Positions 8,900 to 19,182 of a stretch of 64,000 nucleotides of DNA are shown one piece after another (positions within the stretch are counted from its first letter, which is position 1; each line of letters begins with the position of its first letter). A program made the translations under genes and the position numbers. A model generated the notes under the pieces. It had not been told where the DNA came from and did no database searches. It saw only the letters and a list, made by a program, of their open reading frames with translations. Location of the stretch: assembly GCA_030425925.1 (NCBI GenBank), contig JAUHZO010000004.1, positions 62,001-126,000 of the forward strand. Direction: 5' to 3'. This DNA comes from Alphaproteobacteria bacterium. Lineage in GTDB: Bacteria; Pseudomonadota; Alphaproteobacteria; Rhodobacterales; Rhodobacteraceae.

Positions 8900-9469
8900 A
8901 TGACCAACCTGATCGCCAAGACCGCCATGGACATGCGCCTGGCCGAAATCGTGACGCCCGTGATCGAAGACATGGGGTTCGAACTTGTGCGCCTGCGCCT
9001 GATGGGCGGCAACACGCCCACATTGCAGATCATGGCCGAGCGTCCGCAAGGCGGGATCGAGGTGGACGAATGCGCCGAGATCTCGACCGCCGTCAGCGCC
9101 GTCCTGGATGTCGAGGATCCGATCGTCGACGCCTATACGCTCGAGGTTTCCTCGCCCGGTATCGACCGCCCGCTGACCCGGCTGAAGGATTTCGACACCT
9201 ATGAAGGCTACGAGGCCAAGCTGGAAACGGCAGACCTGATCGACGGCCGCAAACGCTTTCGCGGCGTGCTGGCCGGGGTCGAGGATGGCGAGGTGCTGAT
9301 CAATGTCGACGAAGGCACCATCGGGCTGCAATTCGACTGGCTGTCCGACGCCAAGCTCGTCCTGACCGACGAGTTGATCCGCGCCATGCTGCGCGCGCGC
9401 AAGGCGGCGCAGGTGGACGAGACGAAGTATGATGAAATCGAGACGGAAATGTCTCGCGAGGAGGAATGA
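8900..9469 (+). CDS. rimP: Ribosome maturation factor RimP
   Basis: Assists late 30S subunit assembly. The 189-residue protein has the two RimP domains: an N-terminal alpha/beta domain (about 10-90, ending in the signature [13 protein letters not shown]) and a C-terminal SH3-like barrel (about 95-160). The ATG at 8900 is in frame with [11 protein letters not shown] and has AAAGG about ten bases upstream. Long upstream in-frame sequence is open by chance and lacks homology. It is the first gene of rimP-nusA-ylxR-infB and sits directly behind the leader terminator. Confidence 0.93.
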   Translation: MTNLIAKTAMDMRLAEIVTPVIEDMGFELVRLRLMGGNTPTLQIMAERPQGGIEVDECAEISTAVSAVLDVEDPIVDAYTLEVSSPGIDRPLTRLKDFDTYEGYEAKLETADLIDGRKRFRGVLAGVEDGEVLINVDEGTIGLQFDWLSDAKLVLTDELIRAMLRARKAAQVDETKYDEIETEMSREEE

Positions 9470-9472
9470 CAG

Positions 9473-11098
9473 ATGGCCATCACCTCAGCCAACCAGCTGG
9501 AACTGCTGCAGACCGCCGAGGCGGTTGCGCGCGAGAAGATGATCGACCCGGGGCTTGTGGTCGAGGCGATGGAGGAAAGCCTCGCCCGCGCAGCGAAGTC
9601 GCGTTACGGCTCGGAAATGGACATCCGTGTGTCCATCGACCGCAAGACCGGGCGGGCGACCTTTACCCGGGTGCGCACCGTGGTCGAAGAAGAAGAGCTG
9701 GAGAACTACCAGGCCGAGATGACGGTAGAGACGGCCCGGCAGTACCTGTCCGATCCCAAGGTCGGCGACACGTTCGTCGAAGAGGTTCCGCCGGTTGAAC
9801 TGGGCCGGATCGCCGCGCAATCGGCCAAGCAGGTGATCCTGCAGAAGGTCCGCGAGGCCGAGCGCGACCGCCAGTACGAGGAATTCAAGGATCGCGCCGG
9901 CACCATCATCAATGGCACCGTCAAGCGCGAGGAATACGGCAACGTCATCGTCGACGTGGGCCGGGGCGAGGCGATCCTGCGCCGCAATGAAAAGATCGGC
10001 CGCGAAAGCTATCGTCCGTCCGACCGCATCCGCTGCTACATCAAGGATGTGCGCCGCGAGACCCGCGGGCCGCAGATCTTCCTGTCGCGCACCGACCCGC
10101 AATTCATGGCCGAACTCTTCAAGATGGAAGTGCCCGAAATCTATGACGGCATCATCGAGATCAAGGCCGTCGCCCGCGACCCGGGCAGCCGCGCCAAGAT
10201 CGCCGTGATCTCTTATGACGGCTCCATCGACCCTGTCGGGGCCTGCGTGGGCATGCGCGGCAGCCGCGTGCAGGCGGTGGTCAACGAGCTTCAGGGCGAA
10301 AAGATCGACATCATCCCCTGGAACGAGGACATGCCGACATTCCTCGTGAACGCGCTTCAGCCCGCCGAGGTGTCGAAGGTCGTCCTGGACGAAGAGGCCG
10401 AGCGGATCGAGGTGGTGGTGCCCGACGAACAGCTGAGCCTTGCCATCGGGCGGCGCGGTCAGAACGTGCGTCTGGCAAGCCAGCTCACCGGTCTCGACAT
10501 CGACATCATGACCGAAGAGGAAGAATCGAAGCGCCGCCAGGCCGAATTCGAAGAGCGCACGCGCCTTTTCATGGACACGCTCGACCTGGACGAGTTCTTT
10601 GCCCAGCTTCTGGTGTCGGAAGGCTTCACCAATCTCGAAGAGGTCGCCTATGTGGAGCAGGACGAACTGCTGGTGATCGACGGTGTCGACGAGGATACCG
10701 CCGAGGAGCTGCAGACCCGGGCCCGCGAACACCTGGAAGAGCAGGCGCGCAAGGCGCTGGAGCGCGCGCGCGAACTGGGAGTCGAGGACAGCCTGATCGA
10801 CTTTGACGGCCTGACCCCGCAGATGCTCGAGGCGCTGGCCGAGGACGGCATCAAGACGCTGGAGGATTTCGCCACCTGCGCCGATTGGGAACTGGCCGGC
10901 GGCTGGACCACTGTGGACGGGCAGCGGGTCAAGGATGACGGCCTGCTGGAAAAGTTCGACGTCGATCTGGAAGAGGCGCAGAACCTGGTGATGACGGCGC
11001 GCGTTCTTCTGGGCTGGGTCGATCCCACCGAGCTTGAAGCCGAGGACGAAGACCTTGACGGCGACCTCGAGACCGACGAGGCCGAAGACGACAGATGA
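9473..11098 (+). CDS. nusA: Transcription termination/antitermination protein NusA
   Basis: RNA-polymerase-associated factor that modulates pausing, termination and rRNA antitermination. The 541-residue protein has an N-terminal polymerase-binding domain (about 1-130), an S1 domain (about 135-200), tandem KH domains with GMRGSRVQAVVNEL and AIGRRGQNVRLA, and two C-terminal helix-hairpin-helix acidic repeats (about 370-500). The acidic tail ends EAEDDR. It starts three bases after rimP and its last four bases overlap the next gene. Confidence 0.96.
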   Translation: MAITSANQLELLQTAEAVAREKMIDPGLVVEAMEESLARAAKSRYGSEMDIRVSIDRKTGRATFTRVRTVVEEEELENYQAEMTVETARQYLSDPKVGDTFVEEVPPVELGRIAAQSAKQVILQKVREAERDRQYEEFKDRAGTIINGTVKREEYGNVIVDVGRGEAILRRNEKIGRESYRPSDRIRCYIKDVRRETRGPQIFLSRTDPQFMAELFKMEVPEIYDGIIEIKAVARDPGSRAKIAVISYDGSIDPVGACVGMRGSRVQAVVNELQGEKIDIIPWNEDMPTFLVNALQPAEVSKVVLDEEAERIEVVVPDEQLSLAIGRRGQNVRLASQLTGLDIDIMTEEEESKRRQAEFEERTRLFMDTLDLDEFFAQLLVSEGFTNLEEVAYVEQDELLVIDGVDEDTAEELQTRAREHLEEQARKALERARELGVEDSLIDFDGLTPQMLEALAEDGIKTLEDFATCADWELAGGWTTVDGQRVKDDGLLEKFDVDLEEAQNLVMTARVLLGWVDPTELEAEDEDLDGDLETDEAEDDR

Positions 11099-11751
11099 CA
11101 CGCGGGGGGCGGGACAAGACACACGAGGACGGGCCGGAGCGCAAATGCATCGCCACGGGCGAGGTACAGCCGAAACACGGCCTGATCCGTTTTGTTCTGG
11201 GCCCCGACGGCACGATCGTGCCCGATCTGGCTGGTAAATTGCCCGGACGCGGCGTATATGTTGCCTCCAGTCGCGCCGCTCTGGATCGGGCCGCCGCCAA
11301 GGGTCTGTTCGCGCGGGCGCTGCGGCAGCCGGTAAAGGTGCCCGAGGGTCTTTCTGCGCTTGTGGAACAGATGCTGGTGCGGCGGGTGGTGGACCTGATC
11401 AGCCTGACGCGCAAATCCGGCGATGCGGTGACGGGGTACGAAAAGGTGAAGGACTGGCTTGCCAAGGAAGAGGCGACGGTCCTGATCCAGGCCGAGGATG
11501 GCTCGGCCCGGGGGAAATCGAAACTGAGCACGCCTTATGGCGGCGACTATATCGGCTGGCTGAGCGCGGATGAGCTTGGCATGGCGTTCGGGCGGCAAAC
11601 GGTGATACACGCCGCGCTTGGCGCTGGTGGACTCAGCGCGCGTGTTGTAGAGGAAGCCCAGCGATTGAAAGGCATACGTATCGGGGCTGCCGATGCGGAC
11701 CGTGGCGGCAGGGGCCGCCCTGAAAGGATGAAGAAGCTTAATGAGCGATAA
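11095..11751 (+). CDS. RNA-binding protein, YlxR (DUF448) domain fused to L7Ae-like domain
   Basis: The 218-residue protein carries an N-terminal YlxR/DUF448 domain (about 10-80, with ERKCIATGE and LPGRGVYV). This is joined to an L7Ae/YlxQ-type fold (about 90-175, with [19 protein letters not shown]). In Firmicutes these are two separate genes, ylxR and ylxQ, at this same operon position. The fusion is a known alphaproteobacterial arrangement. It probably binds RNA during ribosome or transcription work. It overlaps nusA by four bases and infB by eleven. Confidence 0.88.
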   Translation: MTRGGRDKTHEDGPERKCIATGEVQPKHGLIRFVLGPDGTIVPDLAGKLPGRGVYVASSRAALDRAAAKGLFARALRQPVKVPEGLSALVEQMLVRRVVDLISLTRKSGDAVTGYEKVKDWLAKEEATVLIQAEDGSARGKSKLSTPYGGDYIGWLSADELGMAFGRQTVIHAALGAGGLSARVVEEAQRLKGIRIGAADADRGGRGRPERMKKLNER

Positions 11752-14236
11752 CGACGGCAAGAAAACGCTTGGTCTCCGCGGTGGACCCCGCTCGGGCAAT
11801 GTGAAGCAGAGCTTCAGTCATGGCCGGACCAAGAACGTCGTGGTGGAAACCAAGCGCAAGCGCGTGGTGGTGCCAAAGCCGGGGGCCGGCGGCGGCAAGG
11901 GGACGGGCGGCGGTGTCGGCGGGTCCGGGGGCAAGCGCCCCGCCGGGATTTCCGACGCCGAGATGGAGCGCCGGCTGAAGGCGCTGCAGGCGGCCAAGGC
12001 GCGTGAGGTCGAGGAACAGGCCAAGCGTGAGGCCGAGGAAAAGGCCCGCGCCGAAGAGCGCGAGCGTCTGCGCGCCGAGAAGGAACAGAAAGAGCGCGAG
12101 CAGCGCGAGGCCGAGGAACGCGCCCGCGCCAAGGCCGAAGAGGAAGAGCGCAAGAAGCGCGAGGCCGAGGAAAAGGCCAAGGCGGCGGCGGTTGCGGCCG
12201 CAGCCCCGGCGCCCAAGGCCGAAGAGGCTCCGGCCCGGGCCAAGCCCAAGGAAAAGGAAGCGCCGCGCCGGGTCGAAGCCGACCGCACCGACCGCGACGA
12301 TCGCGGCCGCGGCCGAGGCCGCGACGAAGGCGGTCGCCGCGCGGGCAAGCTGACGCTGAACAGCGCGCTGTCGGATGGCGAAGGCGGGCGGCAGAAATCG
12401 CTTGCGGCGATGAAGCGCAAGCAGGAACGCCAGCGCCAGAAGGCCATGGGCGGCCAGCAGAGCCGCGAAAAGGTTGTGCGCGACGTGCAGTTGCCCGAGG
12501 CGATCACCGTGGCCGAACTGGCCAACCGGATGGCCGAACGCGTGGGGGCCGTGGTCAAGTCGCTGATGCAGAACGGCATCATGGCGACCCAGAACCAGAC
12601 CATCGACGCCGATACCGCGGAACTCATCATCGAGGAATTCGGCCATCGCGTCACCCGCGTGTCCGATTCCGATGTCGAGGACGTGCTGAAGGAAATCGAA
12701 GACAAGCCCGAAGATCTCAAGCCGCGCCCGCCGGTCGTGACGATCATGGGCCATGTCGACCACGGCAAGACCTCGCTTCTGGACGCGATCCGCAAGACCA
12801 GCGTGACTTCCGGCGAAGCCGGTGGCATCACGCAGCATATCGGCGCCTACCAGGTGACGACCGATGGCGGTTCGGTGCTCAGCTTCCTCGACACGCCGGG
12901 CCACGCGGCCTTTACCTCGATGCGGTCGCGCGGCGCGCAGGTGACGGATATCGTCGTGCTGGTGGTGGCTGCGGATGACGCGGTGATGCCGCAGACCGTC
13001 GAGGCGATCAACCACGCCAAGGCCGCCAAGGTGCCGATGATCGTGGCGATCAACAAATGCGACAAGCCCTCGGCCAACCCGACCAAGGTGCGCACCGACC
13101 TGCTGCAACACGAGGTTGTCGTCGAAGAGATGTCCGGCGACGTGCAGGATGTCGAGGTCTCGGCGATCACCGGGAAGGGTCTGGACGATCTGCTGGAAGC
13201 GATTGCGCTGCAGGCGGAAATCCTGGAACTCAAGGCCAATCCCGACCGCGCGGCCGAAGGCGCGGTGATCGAGGCGCAGCTTGACGTTGGGCGCGGCCCG
13301 GTGGCCACGGTGCTGGTGCAGCGCGGAACGCTCAAACAGGGCGACATCTTTGTCGTGGGCGAGCAGTACGGCAAGGTCCGCGCGCTGATCAACGACAAGG
13401 GCGAGCGCGTGAAAGAGGCGGGGCCGTCGGTGCCCGTCGAGGTGCTGGGCCTGAACGGCACGCCCGAGGCCGGGGACGTCCTGAACGTCGTGGACACCGA
13501 GGCGCAGGCGCGCGAGATCGCCGAATACCGCGCCAACCTGGCCAAGGAAAAGCGCGCCGCCGCTGGTGCCGCCACCACGCTCGACCAACTTCTGGCCAAG
13601 GCCAAGGAAGACGAGAACGTCCGCGAACTGCCGATCCTGGTCAAGGCCGACGTGCAGGGTTCGTCCGAGGCGATCACCCAGGCGATGGAAAAGATAGGCA
13701 ACGAAGAGGTGCGGGTGCGCGTGCTGCATTCCGGTGTGGGCGCGATCACCGAAACCGATATCAGCCTCGCCGAAGCCTCTGGCGCGCCGGTGATCGGTTT
13801 CAACGTGCGTGCCAACGCGCCGGCGCGGAACGCCGCCAACCAGAAGGGTGTGGAGATCCGCTATTACAGCGTGATCTACGATCTGGTCGACGATGTGAAG
13901 GCGGCGGCCTCGGGCCTTCTGTCCAAGGAGGTGCGCGAGAACTTCATCGGCTATGCCGAGATCAAGCAGGTGTTCAAGGTTTCGGGCATCGGCAAGGTGG
14001 CGGGCTGTATCGTCACCGAAGGTGTCGCACGGCGTTCCGCGGGTGTGCGCCTGCTGCGCGACAACGTGGTGATCCACGAAGGCACGCTGAAGACGCTCAA
14101 ACGCTTCAAGGACGAGGTGTCGGAGGTGCAGTCGGGCCAGGAATGCGGCATGGCATTCGAGAATTACGACGATGTCCGCGAACAGGATGTCATCGAAATC
14201 TTCGAGCGCGAGGAAATCGAACGCAAGCTGGACTGA
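11741..14236 (+). CDS. infB: Translation initiation factor IF-2
   Basis: GTPase that places initiator tRNA on the ribosome. The 831-residue product has a long, charged, repetitive N-terminal arm (about 60-240, rich in Glu/Lys/Arg/Ala and probably coiled-coil), then an IF2 N-domain. The G-domain shows [10 protein letters not shown] (near residue 337), DTPGH and NKCD, followed by domains II-IV. The ATG at 11741 overlaps the previous gene by eleven bases, consistent with coupling. It is the last gene of the rimP operon. Confidence 0.97.
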   Translation: MSDNDGKKTLGLRGGPRSGNVKQSFSHGRTKNVVVETKRKRVVVPKPGAGGGKGTGGGVGGSGGKRPAGISDAEMERRLKALQAAKAREVEEQAKREAEEKARAEERERLRAEKEQKEREQREAEERARAKAEEEERKKREAEEKAKAAAVAAAAPAPKAEEAPARAKPKEKEAPRRVEADRTDRDDRGRGRGRDEGGRRAGKLTLNSALSDGEGGRQKSLAAMKRKQERQRQKAMGGQQSREKVVRDVQLPEAITVAELANRMAERVGAVVKSLMQNGIMATQNQTIDADTAELIIEEFGHRVTRVSDSDVEDVLKEIEDKPEDLKPRPPVVTIMGHVDHGKTSLLDAIRKTSVTSGEAGGITQHIGAYQVTTDGGSVLSFLDTPGHAAFTSMRSRGAQVTDIVVLVVAADDAVMPQTVEAINHAKAAKVPMIVAINKCDKPSANPTKVRTDLLQHEVVVEEMSGDVQDVEVSAITGKGLDDLLEAIALQAEILELKANPDRAAEGAVIEAQLDVGRGPVATVLVQRGTLKQGDIFVVGEQYGKVRALINDKGERVKEAGPSVPVEVLGLNGTPEAGDVLNVVDTEAQAREIAEYRANLAKEKRAAAGAATTLDQLLAKAKEDENVRELPILVKADVQGSSEAITQAMEKIGNEEVRVRVLHSGVGAITETDISLAEASGAPVIGFNVRANAPARNAANQKGVEIRYYSVIYDLVDDVKAAASGLLSKEVRENFIGYAEIKQVFKVSGIGKVAGCIVTEGVARRSAGVRLLRDNVVIHEGTLKTLKRFKDEVSEVQSGQECGMAFENYDDVREQDVIEIFEREEIERKLD

Positions 14237-14403
14237 GCGCGCATGCGACAATGCGTGCCCATCGCGGCGCAATTGTGAACACCATTCTGCAGATTTAGGG
14301 ACTCCAGAGGCAAGCGTTGCGTCTTGTAGCAAGAGGGTGAACCAGTGAGGCATCGGCAGAGCAAAGCGTGCATGCCGATGTCACAATTGCCACGGAGCGC
14401 GCC

Positions 14404-16140
14404 ATGCCCTTTTCGACAATCCCAGATTTCGGCTTCACCGGGACGATCAGCCCGCTCAGTTTCGGCGCAAGCTTCGCCGTCAACGGCGACGGTTCGCAGT
14501 TTGCGGTTGGCGCGCCGCGACACGACGACTTTTCGACCAATCTCGACGCTTTTGGGGCAGCCTATGTCTACAATGGCGATACACCACCAACGCCGCAGAC
14601 GGCACTGATCCTTCCCCTGCACGAAGGCGGCACCCTCGGTCAGGCACTGGCGATGAACGCCGCCGGTACGCTGTTGCTGGCCGGGATTCCTGGAGCAGAC
14701 TTTGATCGTTCGGACGCCGCCGACTTCGATTTCGTGAACAATTCCGGCATGGCTCACGTGTATGACCTGTCAGGTGGTGTTCCGGCACTTGTCGGAACGC
14801 TGCACGACCCGCAAAACGTCATTCAGTTCGACCAATTCGGATTCAATGTCGATCTTGCGGCTGACGGCACCAGGGCAGTTGTCGCATCAGGTATCCGTGG
14901 CGACGGATCACCGGTTCCGGGCACGTTCACGGCCGAAGCGGGCGACCTGCACATCTACGGTGTCTCAGGCACCGCGTTCACATATCAATACACACTCACG
15001 CCTGATACGCCGACACCTCTGCCCTATTCAGCGACGACCGGATTCGGAACGGCAACCGATCTGTCCGCGGATGGCAATCTGCTGATCGTAGGTGCCGCAA
15101 ACGAAGAGCTGCGTCTTTTGCCTGACAGCGACACGCTTCTGGGACGGGGTGCAGTTTACATTTACGAACTCGGTGCGGCGGGCGCGGTACAAACAGCCCG
15201 GATCACTCAGGAAGATGCAGGCATTTACGCGCGTTTCGGGCATGACGTAGAAGTGTCGGCGGCCGGCGACGTCCTGGCCGTTTCGGCATTTCAGGGTCTG
15301 GACCCGGCGTCGGGCGGCCGCGTCTACATTTACGATTTGGTCGAGGGCGTGCCGACCTTGCGGTTTTCCTTCACAGCCGAGGACAATGAAACCGGCGACG
15401 CCTTCGGCTCGGCCATGGACATGACGGCAGACGGAAGAACACTTGTGGTGTCGTCGCCCGGTTGGGACGGCTCAAATCTGGACACCGGGACCGGAGAAGA
15501 CTTCAACGACGGGCGCGTGTATGCATTCGATATTTCGGGAAATACGCCGGTGCTGATCGCAGAGGTCGCCGAACCGGATGGACTGCAAACCCCGTCGTTC
15601 GGAAGTTCTTTGTCGATATCCGCGGATGGCGGGCGGATCTTGACCGCAAATGCCTATCCAAACCCGTTTGGAAGCACGGCCTATCTGGTGGAAACCGACT
15701 TTCTTTCCTGGAACCGTCAGATCGGAAGCGACACCGGCGACGCCATGACAGCCACACGCGGATCCGCAACACTGTTGGGGCTTGGCGGCAATGATATTCT
15801 CATTGGAGGCGTACGGTCGAGCTTGATCGATGGCGGTGCCGGAAATGACAGGGTTGTCGGACGCCGGAGTGACGACATCCTTGTCGATGGTACCGGCGTT
15901 GACAGGTTACGCGGCAATGGCGGAGCGGACACCTTCGTTCTTTCAGCCGATTCGACCCGCGACCGGATCGCGTATTTCGAGTCCGGCATCGATCTGCTTG
16001 ACCTCTCGGAATGGGGTGCAAGCTCCGTGGCCGACATCACCATCACAAACGTTTCGCAGAACCTTCAAACCTTGTCTTTCGAAGACGAGGTGCTGGTCCT
16101 GCGGCACGGCCATGTCGTCGAAGCAGACATCCTGATATGA
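14404..16140 (+). CDS. Secreted FG-GAP beta-propeller protein with RTX-type calcium-binding C-terminus
   Basis: 578 residues without a Sec signal peptide. Residues about 1-440 contain repeated blades of the pattern FG-x-S/D-x-ADG-x-x-L-x-V-(A/G), each followed by a VYIYD-like strand, as in FG-GAP/integrin-alpha-like propellers. The last 120 residues contain degenerate hemolysin-type repeats (LGGNDILIGG, DGGAGNDRVVGR, GNGGADTFVL). That combination predicts type I secretion and calcium-dependent folding outside the cell. No type I transporter is nearby. The start has GGAG at 14394; an in-frame ATG at 14368 is weaker. Base composition looks less GC-rich than its neighbours, suggesting acquisition. 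Confidence 0.75.
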   Translation: MPFSTIPDFGFTGTISPLSFGASFAVNGDGSQFAVGAPRHDDFSTNLDAFGAAYVYNGDTPPTPQTALILPLHEGGTLGQALAMNAAGTLLLAGIPGADFDRSDAADFDFVNNSGMAHVYDLSGGVPALVGTLHDPQNVIQFDQFGFNVDLAADGTRAVVASGIRGDGSPVPGTFTAEAGDLHIYGVSGTAFTYQYTLTPDTPTPLPYSATTGFGTATDLSADGNLLIVGAANEELRLLPDSDTLLGRGAVYIYELGAAGAVQTARITQEDAGIYARFGHDVEVSAAGDVLAVSAFQGLDPASGGRVYIYDLVEGVPTLRFSFTAEDNETGDAFGSAMDMTADGRTLVVSSPGWDGSNLDTGTGEDFNDGRVYAFDISGNTPVLIAEVAEPDGLQTPSFGSSLSISADGGRILTANAYPNPFGSTAYLVETDFLSWNRQIGSDTGDAMTATRGSATLLGLGGNDILIGGVRSSLIDGGAGNDRVVGRRSDDILVDGTGVDRLRGNGGADTFVLSADSTRDRIAYFESGIDLLDLSEWGASSVADITITNVSQNLQTLSFEDEVLVLRHGHVVEADILI

Positions 16141-16194
16141 CAAGCGGTCCGGGATATGCCCGGACGATGCATTGCCGCGGCGCTGCCGCTCAGG

Positions 16195-16329
16195 TCAGTT
16201 GGCTGGACGCACCGGAAGACCGGTGAACACCGTGTTCCCGACACGCACAGTGATGCGGCCATCGGGAAGCTTCTTTTCCAGAAGCCCCTGAACGGACACG
16301 CAGCTGCCCAGAATGATCGTGCGCAACAT
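16195..16329 (-). CDS. Small 44-residue protein, unknown function
   Basis: A 45-codon frame on the minus strand begins MLRTIILGSCVSVQGLL and ends VFTGLPVRPAN. Support for it being real is a strong ribosome site (GGGGGAGA, seven bases before the ATG), a sensible composition with alternating hydrophobic beta-strand pattern (RITVRVGNTVFTG), and a position in an otherwise empty 358-base stretch between the FG-GAP gene and mutT. The only cysteine is Cys10. I do not assign a function. The upstream region 16330-16498 is AT-richer and probably contains its promoter. Confidence 0.6.
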   Translation of the reverse strand: MLRTIILGSCVSVQGLLEKKLPDGRITVRVGNTVFTGLPVRPAN

Positions 16330-16498
16330 GTTTGATTCTCCCCCAAGAATGTCTCTGCAAAAAAGCTAGGAGGGGTTGGTTAATAATTCCATAAAATTCT
16401 TGCCACATTTCTGTCAAAAATGCCCTGTTGGCGGGCAGCACCTGGAAATAATCGCACCCGGCGCCGGAATTCGTTTCGCGTTGGCGAAGCTGTTCCTG

Positions 16499-16897
16499 TC
16501 AGAGCCAGTCGCGCAGGATGGGAATCAGCGGGATGTCGGCAGGCGGCATGGGATAGTTGCGCAGGTCGCGTGCATGTGCCCAGGCCAGAGTCTGGCCTTC
16601 GCGCGCCCGGGGGATGCCGTCCCATTTGCGGCAGGCGAACAGCGGCATCAGCAGGTGGAAATCGTCATAGCCGTGCGAGGCAAAGGTCAGCGGGGCCAGG
16701 CAACTCGCCCACGTGTCGATGCCCAGTTCCTCCTGCAACTCGCGGATCAGAGCGTGTTCGGGGGTTTCGCCGGGCTCGACCTTGCCACCGGGAAACTCCC
16801 ACAATCCGGCCATCTGCTTTCCGGCGGGGCGTTGTGCCAGCAGGACACGGTTGTCGCGGTCGATCAGTGCCACGGCAGAGACAAGGACGATCTTCAT
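16499..16897 (-). CDS. mutT: 8-oxo-dGTP diphosphatase, MutT-type Nudix hydrolase
   Basis: Removes oxidised nucleotides from the pool to prevent A:T to C:G transversion. The 132-residue protein is a single Nudix domain, with the full box GKVEPGETPEHALIRELQEE followed by LG (about residues 38-60), and the MutT-like N-terminus VSAVALIDRDNRVLLAQRP. The ATG at 16897 is preceded by TGGAG. It lies 36 bases downstream of argJ on the same strand, with a long palindrome between them. Confidence 0.88.
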   Translation of the reverse strand: MKIVLVSAVALIDRDNRVLLAQRPAGKQMAGLWEFPGGKVEPGETPEHALIRELQEELGIDTWASCLAPLTFASHGYDDFHLLMPLFACRKWDGIPRAREGQTLAWAHARDLRNYPMPPADIPLIPILRDWL

Positions 16898-16909
16898 GTC
16901 GCGGCTCCA

Positions 16910-16937
16910 GTAGGATGGGTGATATCACCCATCCTAC
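16910..16937. repeat. Perfect 28-bp palindrome, copy 1
   Basis: GTAGGATGGGTGAT followed immediately by its exact reverse complement, with no loop. The argJ stop codon (16934-16936, TAG on the minus strand) lies inside it, so it probably folds into the 3' end of the argJ mRNA before mutT. An identical 28-bp core is found at 25493-25520. Related GTAGGG-type hairpins occur near 49.25 kb. It is likely a REP-like intergenic palindrome or transcript-end hairpin. Confidence 0.9.
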
Positions 16938-18157
16938 GACCTGTAATCGGCGTTGATCGAGATGTAGCCGTGGGTGAGATCGCAGGTCCAGACGGTGGCC
17001 TGACCGTCGCCCAGGCCCAGATCGACATGGATGTCGATCTCGGGCTGCTTCATGTGCGCCGCCCCCCACTCCTCGCGATAGCCGGGCGAAACCCAGCCAT
17101 TCTCGGCCACCAGCACGTCGCCGAAGCGGATGCTCAACCGGTCGCGATCCGCCGCGGCGCCGGACTTGCCCACCGCCATGACGATCCGGCCCCAGTTCGG
17201 ATCCTCGCCCGCGATGGCGGTCTTGACCAGCGGCGAATTGGCGATCGACAGCGCATGCGTCCGGGCGTCGCCTTCGCTTGCCGCCCCCGTCACCGACACG
17301 GTGACGAATTTCGTGGCCCCCTCGCCATCGCGGACCACCTGATGCGCCAGATCCAGCATCACGCCGAACAGGGCATCGCGAAACCCGACATGGCCGCTGA
17401 CATCCACACCGGACCGCCCCGTGGCCGCCACCAGCAGCGTGTCCGAGGTCGAGGTGTCGCTGTCCACGGTGATGTTGTTGAAGCTGCGGTCGTTCAGCTC
17501 CTGCACCATGGCTTGCAGGTCCGGGCGGGCGATCTGGGCATCCGTGAAGATGTATACCAGCATCGTCGCCATGTCCGGCGCGATCATGCCCGATCCCTTG
17601 GCAATGCCCGCAATCCGCACCGCCTGTCCGCCGATCTCGATCTCTGCCCCGGCCCCTTTTGGGAAGGTGTCGGTGGTCATGATCGCCTCGGCTGCGGCGG
17701 CCAGCCGCGTGTCCGACAGGTCTGCGACCAGCGCATCGATCCGGGCAATGATGCGGTCATGCGGCAGGCGCTCGCCGATCACGCCGGTGGAGGCGGTGAA
17801 CACCCGCGCGGCGGGCAGGCCGGTGCGGTCCGCCAGCGCGGCGCAAAGCGCCTGCACCGAGCCTTCGCCAGCCTTGCCGGTGAAGGCGTTGGAATTGCCG
17901 GAATTCACCAGAAAGGCCGCGCCCTCCGCCCCGTCGGCCCCGATCTTTGCCTGGCAGTCCAGCACATTGGCCGACCGCGTGGCCGAGCGCGTGAACGCCC
18001 CCGCCACCACGCTGCCCGGATCGAGCAGCGCCAGCATCACGTCGGTGCGGTCGCGATACCGGACACCGGCGGCGGCGGTGGCGAAACGTGCGCCGGCAAT
18101 CACCGGCAGATCGGGAAAGCGCGCAGGCGCAAGCGGCGAACGGGGCGGACGGGCCAT
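16934..18157 (-). CDS. argJ: Bifunctional ornithine/glutamate N-acetyltransferase ArgJ
   Basis: Recycles the acetyl group in arginine synthesis: N-acetylornithine plus glutamate gives ornithine plus N-acetylglutamate. The 407-residue precursor has the autocleavage site MIAPDMAT-ML, with nucleophile Thr198, which would generate alpha and beta chains. The C-terminal part carries ANSPLVKTAIAGEDPNWGRI. The first codon directly abuts the stop of the upstream parvulin gene. The stop codon lies in the 28-bp palindrome. Whether it also has acetyl-CoA-dependent activity cannot be told. Confidence 0.95.
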   Translation of the reverse strand: MARPPRSPLAPARFPDLPVIAGARFATAAAGVRYRDRTDVMLALLDPGSVVAGAFTRSATRSANVLDCQAKIGADGAEGAAFLVNSGNSNAFTGKAGEGSVQALCAALADRTGLPAARVFTASTGVIGERLPHDRIIARIDALVADLSDTRLAAAAEAIMTTDTFPKGAGAEIEIGGQAVRIAGIAKGSGMIAPDMATMLVYIFTDAQIARPDLQAMVQELNDRSFNNITVDSDTSTSDTLLVAATGRSGVDVSGHVGFRDALFGVMLDLAHQVVRDGEGATKFVTVSVTGAASEGDARTHALSIANSPLVKTAIAGEDPNWGRIVMAVGKSGAAADRDRLSIRFGDVLVAENGWVSPGYREEWGAAHMKQPEIDIHVDLGLGDGQATVWTCDLTHGYISINADYRS

Positions 18158-19009
18158 TCAGGGCTCCAGCAGATCAAGGTTGCCAATGACGGACTTGTCG
18201 ATGCCCGTAGCGTCGATCCGGGTCACGTCGGCCCCGGCGACAAGGGTTTCGATATGCGCCTCGACGGCGGCGCGCTGCAGCGCGGTCTGCAATTCGCCGC
18301 GGACACTGTCCAGCGGGGGCGCTTCCTGCGTGCGGGTCTCGTTCAGGCGGATGACGTGCCAACCGAACTGGGTCTGGACCGGGGCCGAGACCGTACCGGG
18401 CTCCAGCGCCTCGACCGCCTCCTGGAACGGGGCCACCATCATGCCCGGACCGAACCAGCCCAGCGCGCCGCCATTGGGGCCGGACGGTCCGGTGGAACGT
18501 TCCTGCGCCAGCGTGGCGAAATCCGCGCCGTCTTCCAGTTCGGCCACGAGGGCCTGCGCCTCTTCCTCGGTCTGCACCAGGATATGCGAGGCATTGTATT
18601 CGACGCCCTGCGCGGCGTTCAGGTACTGGTCTTCATAGGCGGCCTGCACGGCGTCTTCGGTCACGGCGTCCTGCATCACGGAGGCCATGGTTTCGGCCGC
18701 CAGAAGCGAGCGGCGCTCGTTCTCCAGTGCCAGCTTCATCCGGCCGGTCTCTACCGCCAGATCGTCCTGCGCCAGCGCTTCCTGGCGGATCATCTGTTCC
18801 AGCAGACCGTCCCACAGCACGTCGGGCGGAAGCTGCTGGTACTGTTCGGGCAGGGTGGAGCGCGCCAGCAGCATGTGGCCCAGCTTGATCTCGGTCCCGT
18901 TCACGGTGGCGACAACGCTGTCGGCGGTCAGCGCGTCCTGCGCCGAAGCAGGCAGCGCAAGGCTCAGCGCAAACGCCGCGGCGCCCAGTTTCACGAGGGA
19001 TTTCGGCAT
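18158..19009 (-). CDS. Periplasmic peptidyl-prolyl isomerase, parvulin type
   Basis: Foldase for exported proteins. The 283-residue protein has a signal peptide (MPKSLVKLG followed by a hydrophobic stretch, cleavage near ASA-Q at residue 24), a SurA/PrsA-like helical N-domain (about 30-125) and a parvulin domain (about 135-235) with EYNASHILV, GGALGWFGPG and FGWHVIRL. It stands directly before argJ and divergent from secA. The pairing with secA fits a role in protein export but is not proof of co-regulation. Confidence 0.88.
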   Translation of the reverse strand: MPKSLVKLGAAAFALSLALPASAQDALTADSVVATVNGTEIKLGHMLLARSTLPEQYQQLPPDVLWDGLLEQMIRQEALAQDDLAVETGRMKLALENERRSLLAAETMASVMQDAVTEDAVQAAYEDQYLNAAQGVEYNASHILVQTEEEAQALVAELEDGADFATLAQERSTGPSGPNGGALGWFGPGMMVAPFQEAVEALEPGTVSAPVQTQFGWHVIRLNETRTQEAPPLDSVRGELQTALQRAAVEAHIETLVAGADVTRIDATGIDKSVIGNLDLLEP

Positions 19010-19182
19010 GGTTCCGGTCCTTCCAGTCGGGCCGCCGGGGAAGCGGCGTTGACACTTTCCGGCCCGCCGCTTACATGCCGCAAGGGCTCTCGCGTAGCCG
19101 GTCTTTCCCATGTCTCATATGGGCTCTGTTCGGGGCGGGCAAGCAGATGCCGCACACGAAGCTGTAAGAGATAAGGCCGATC

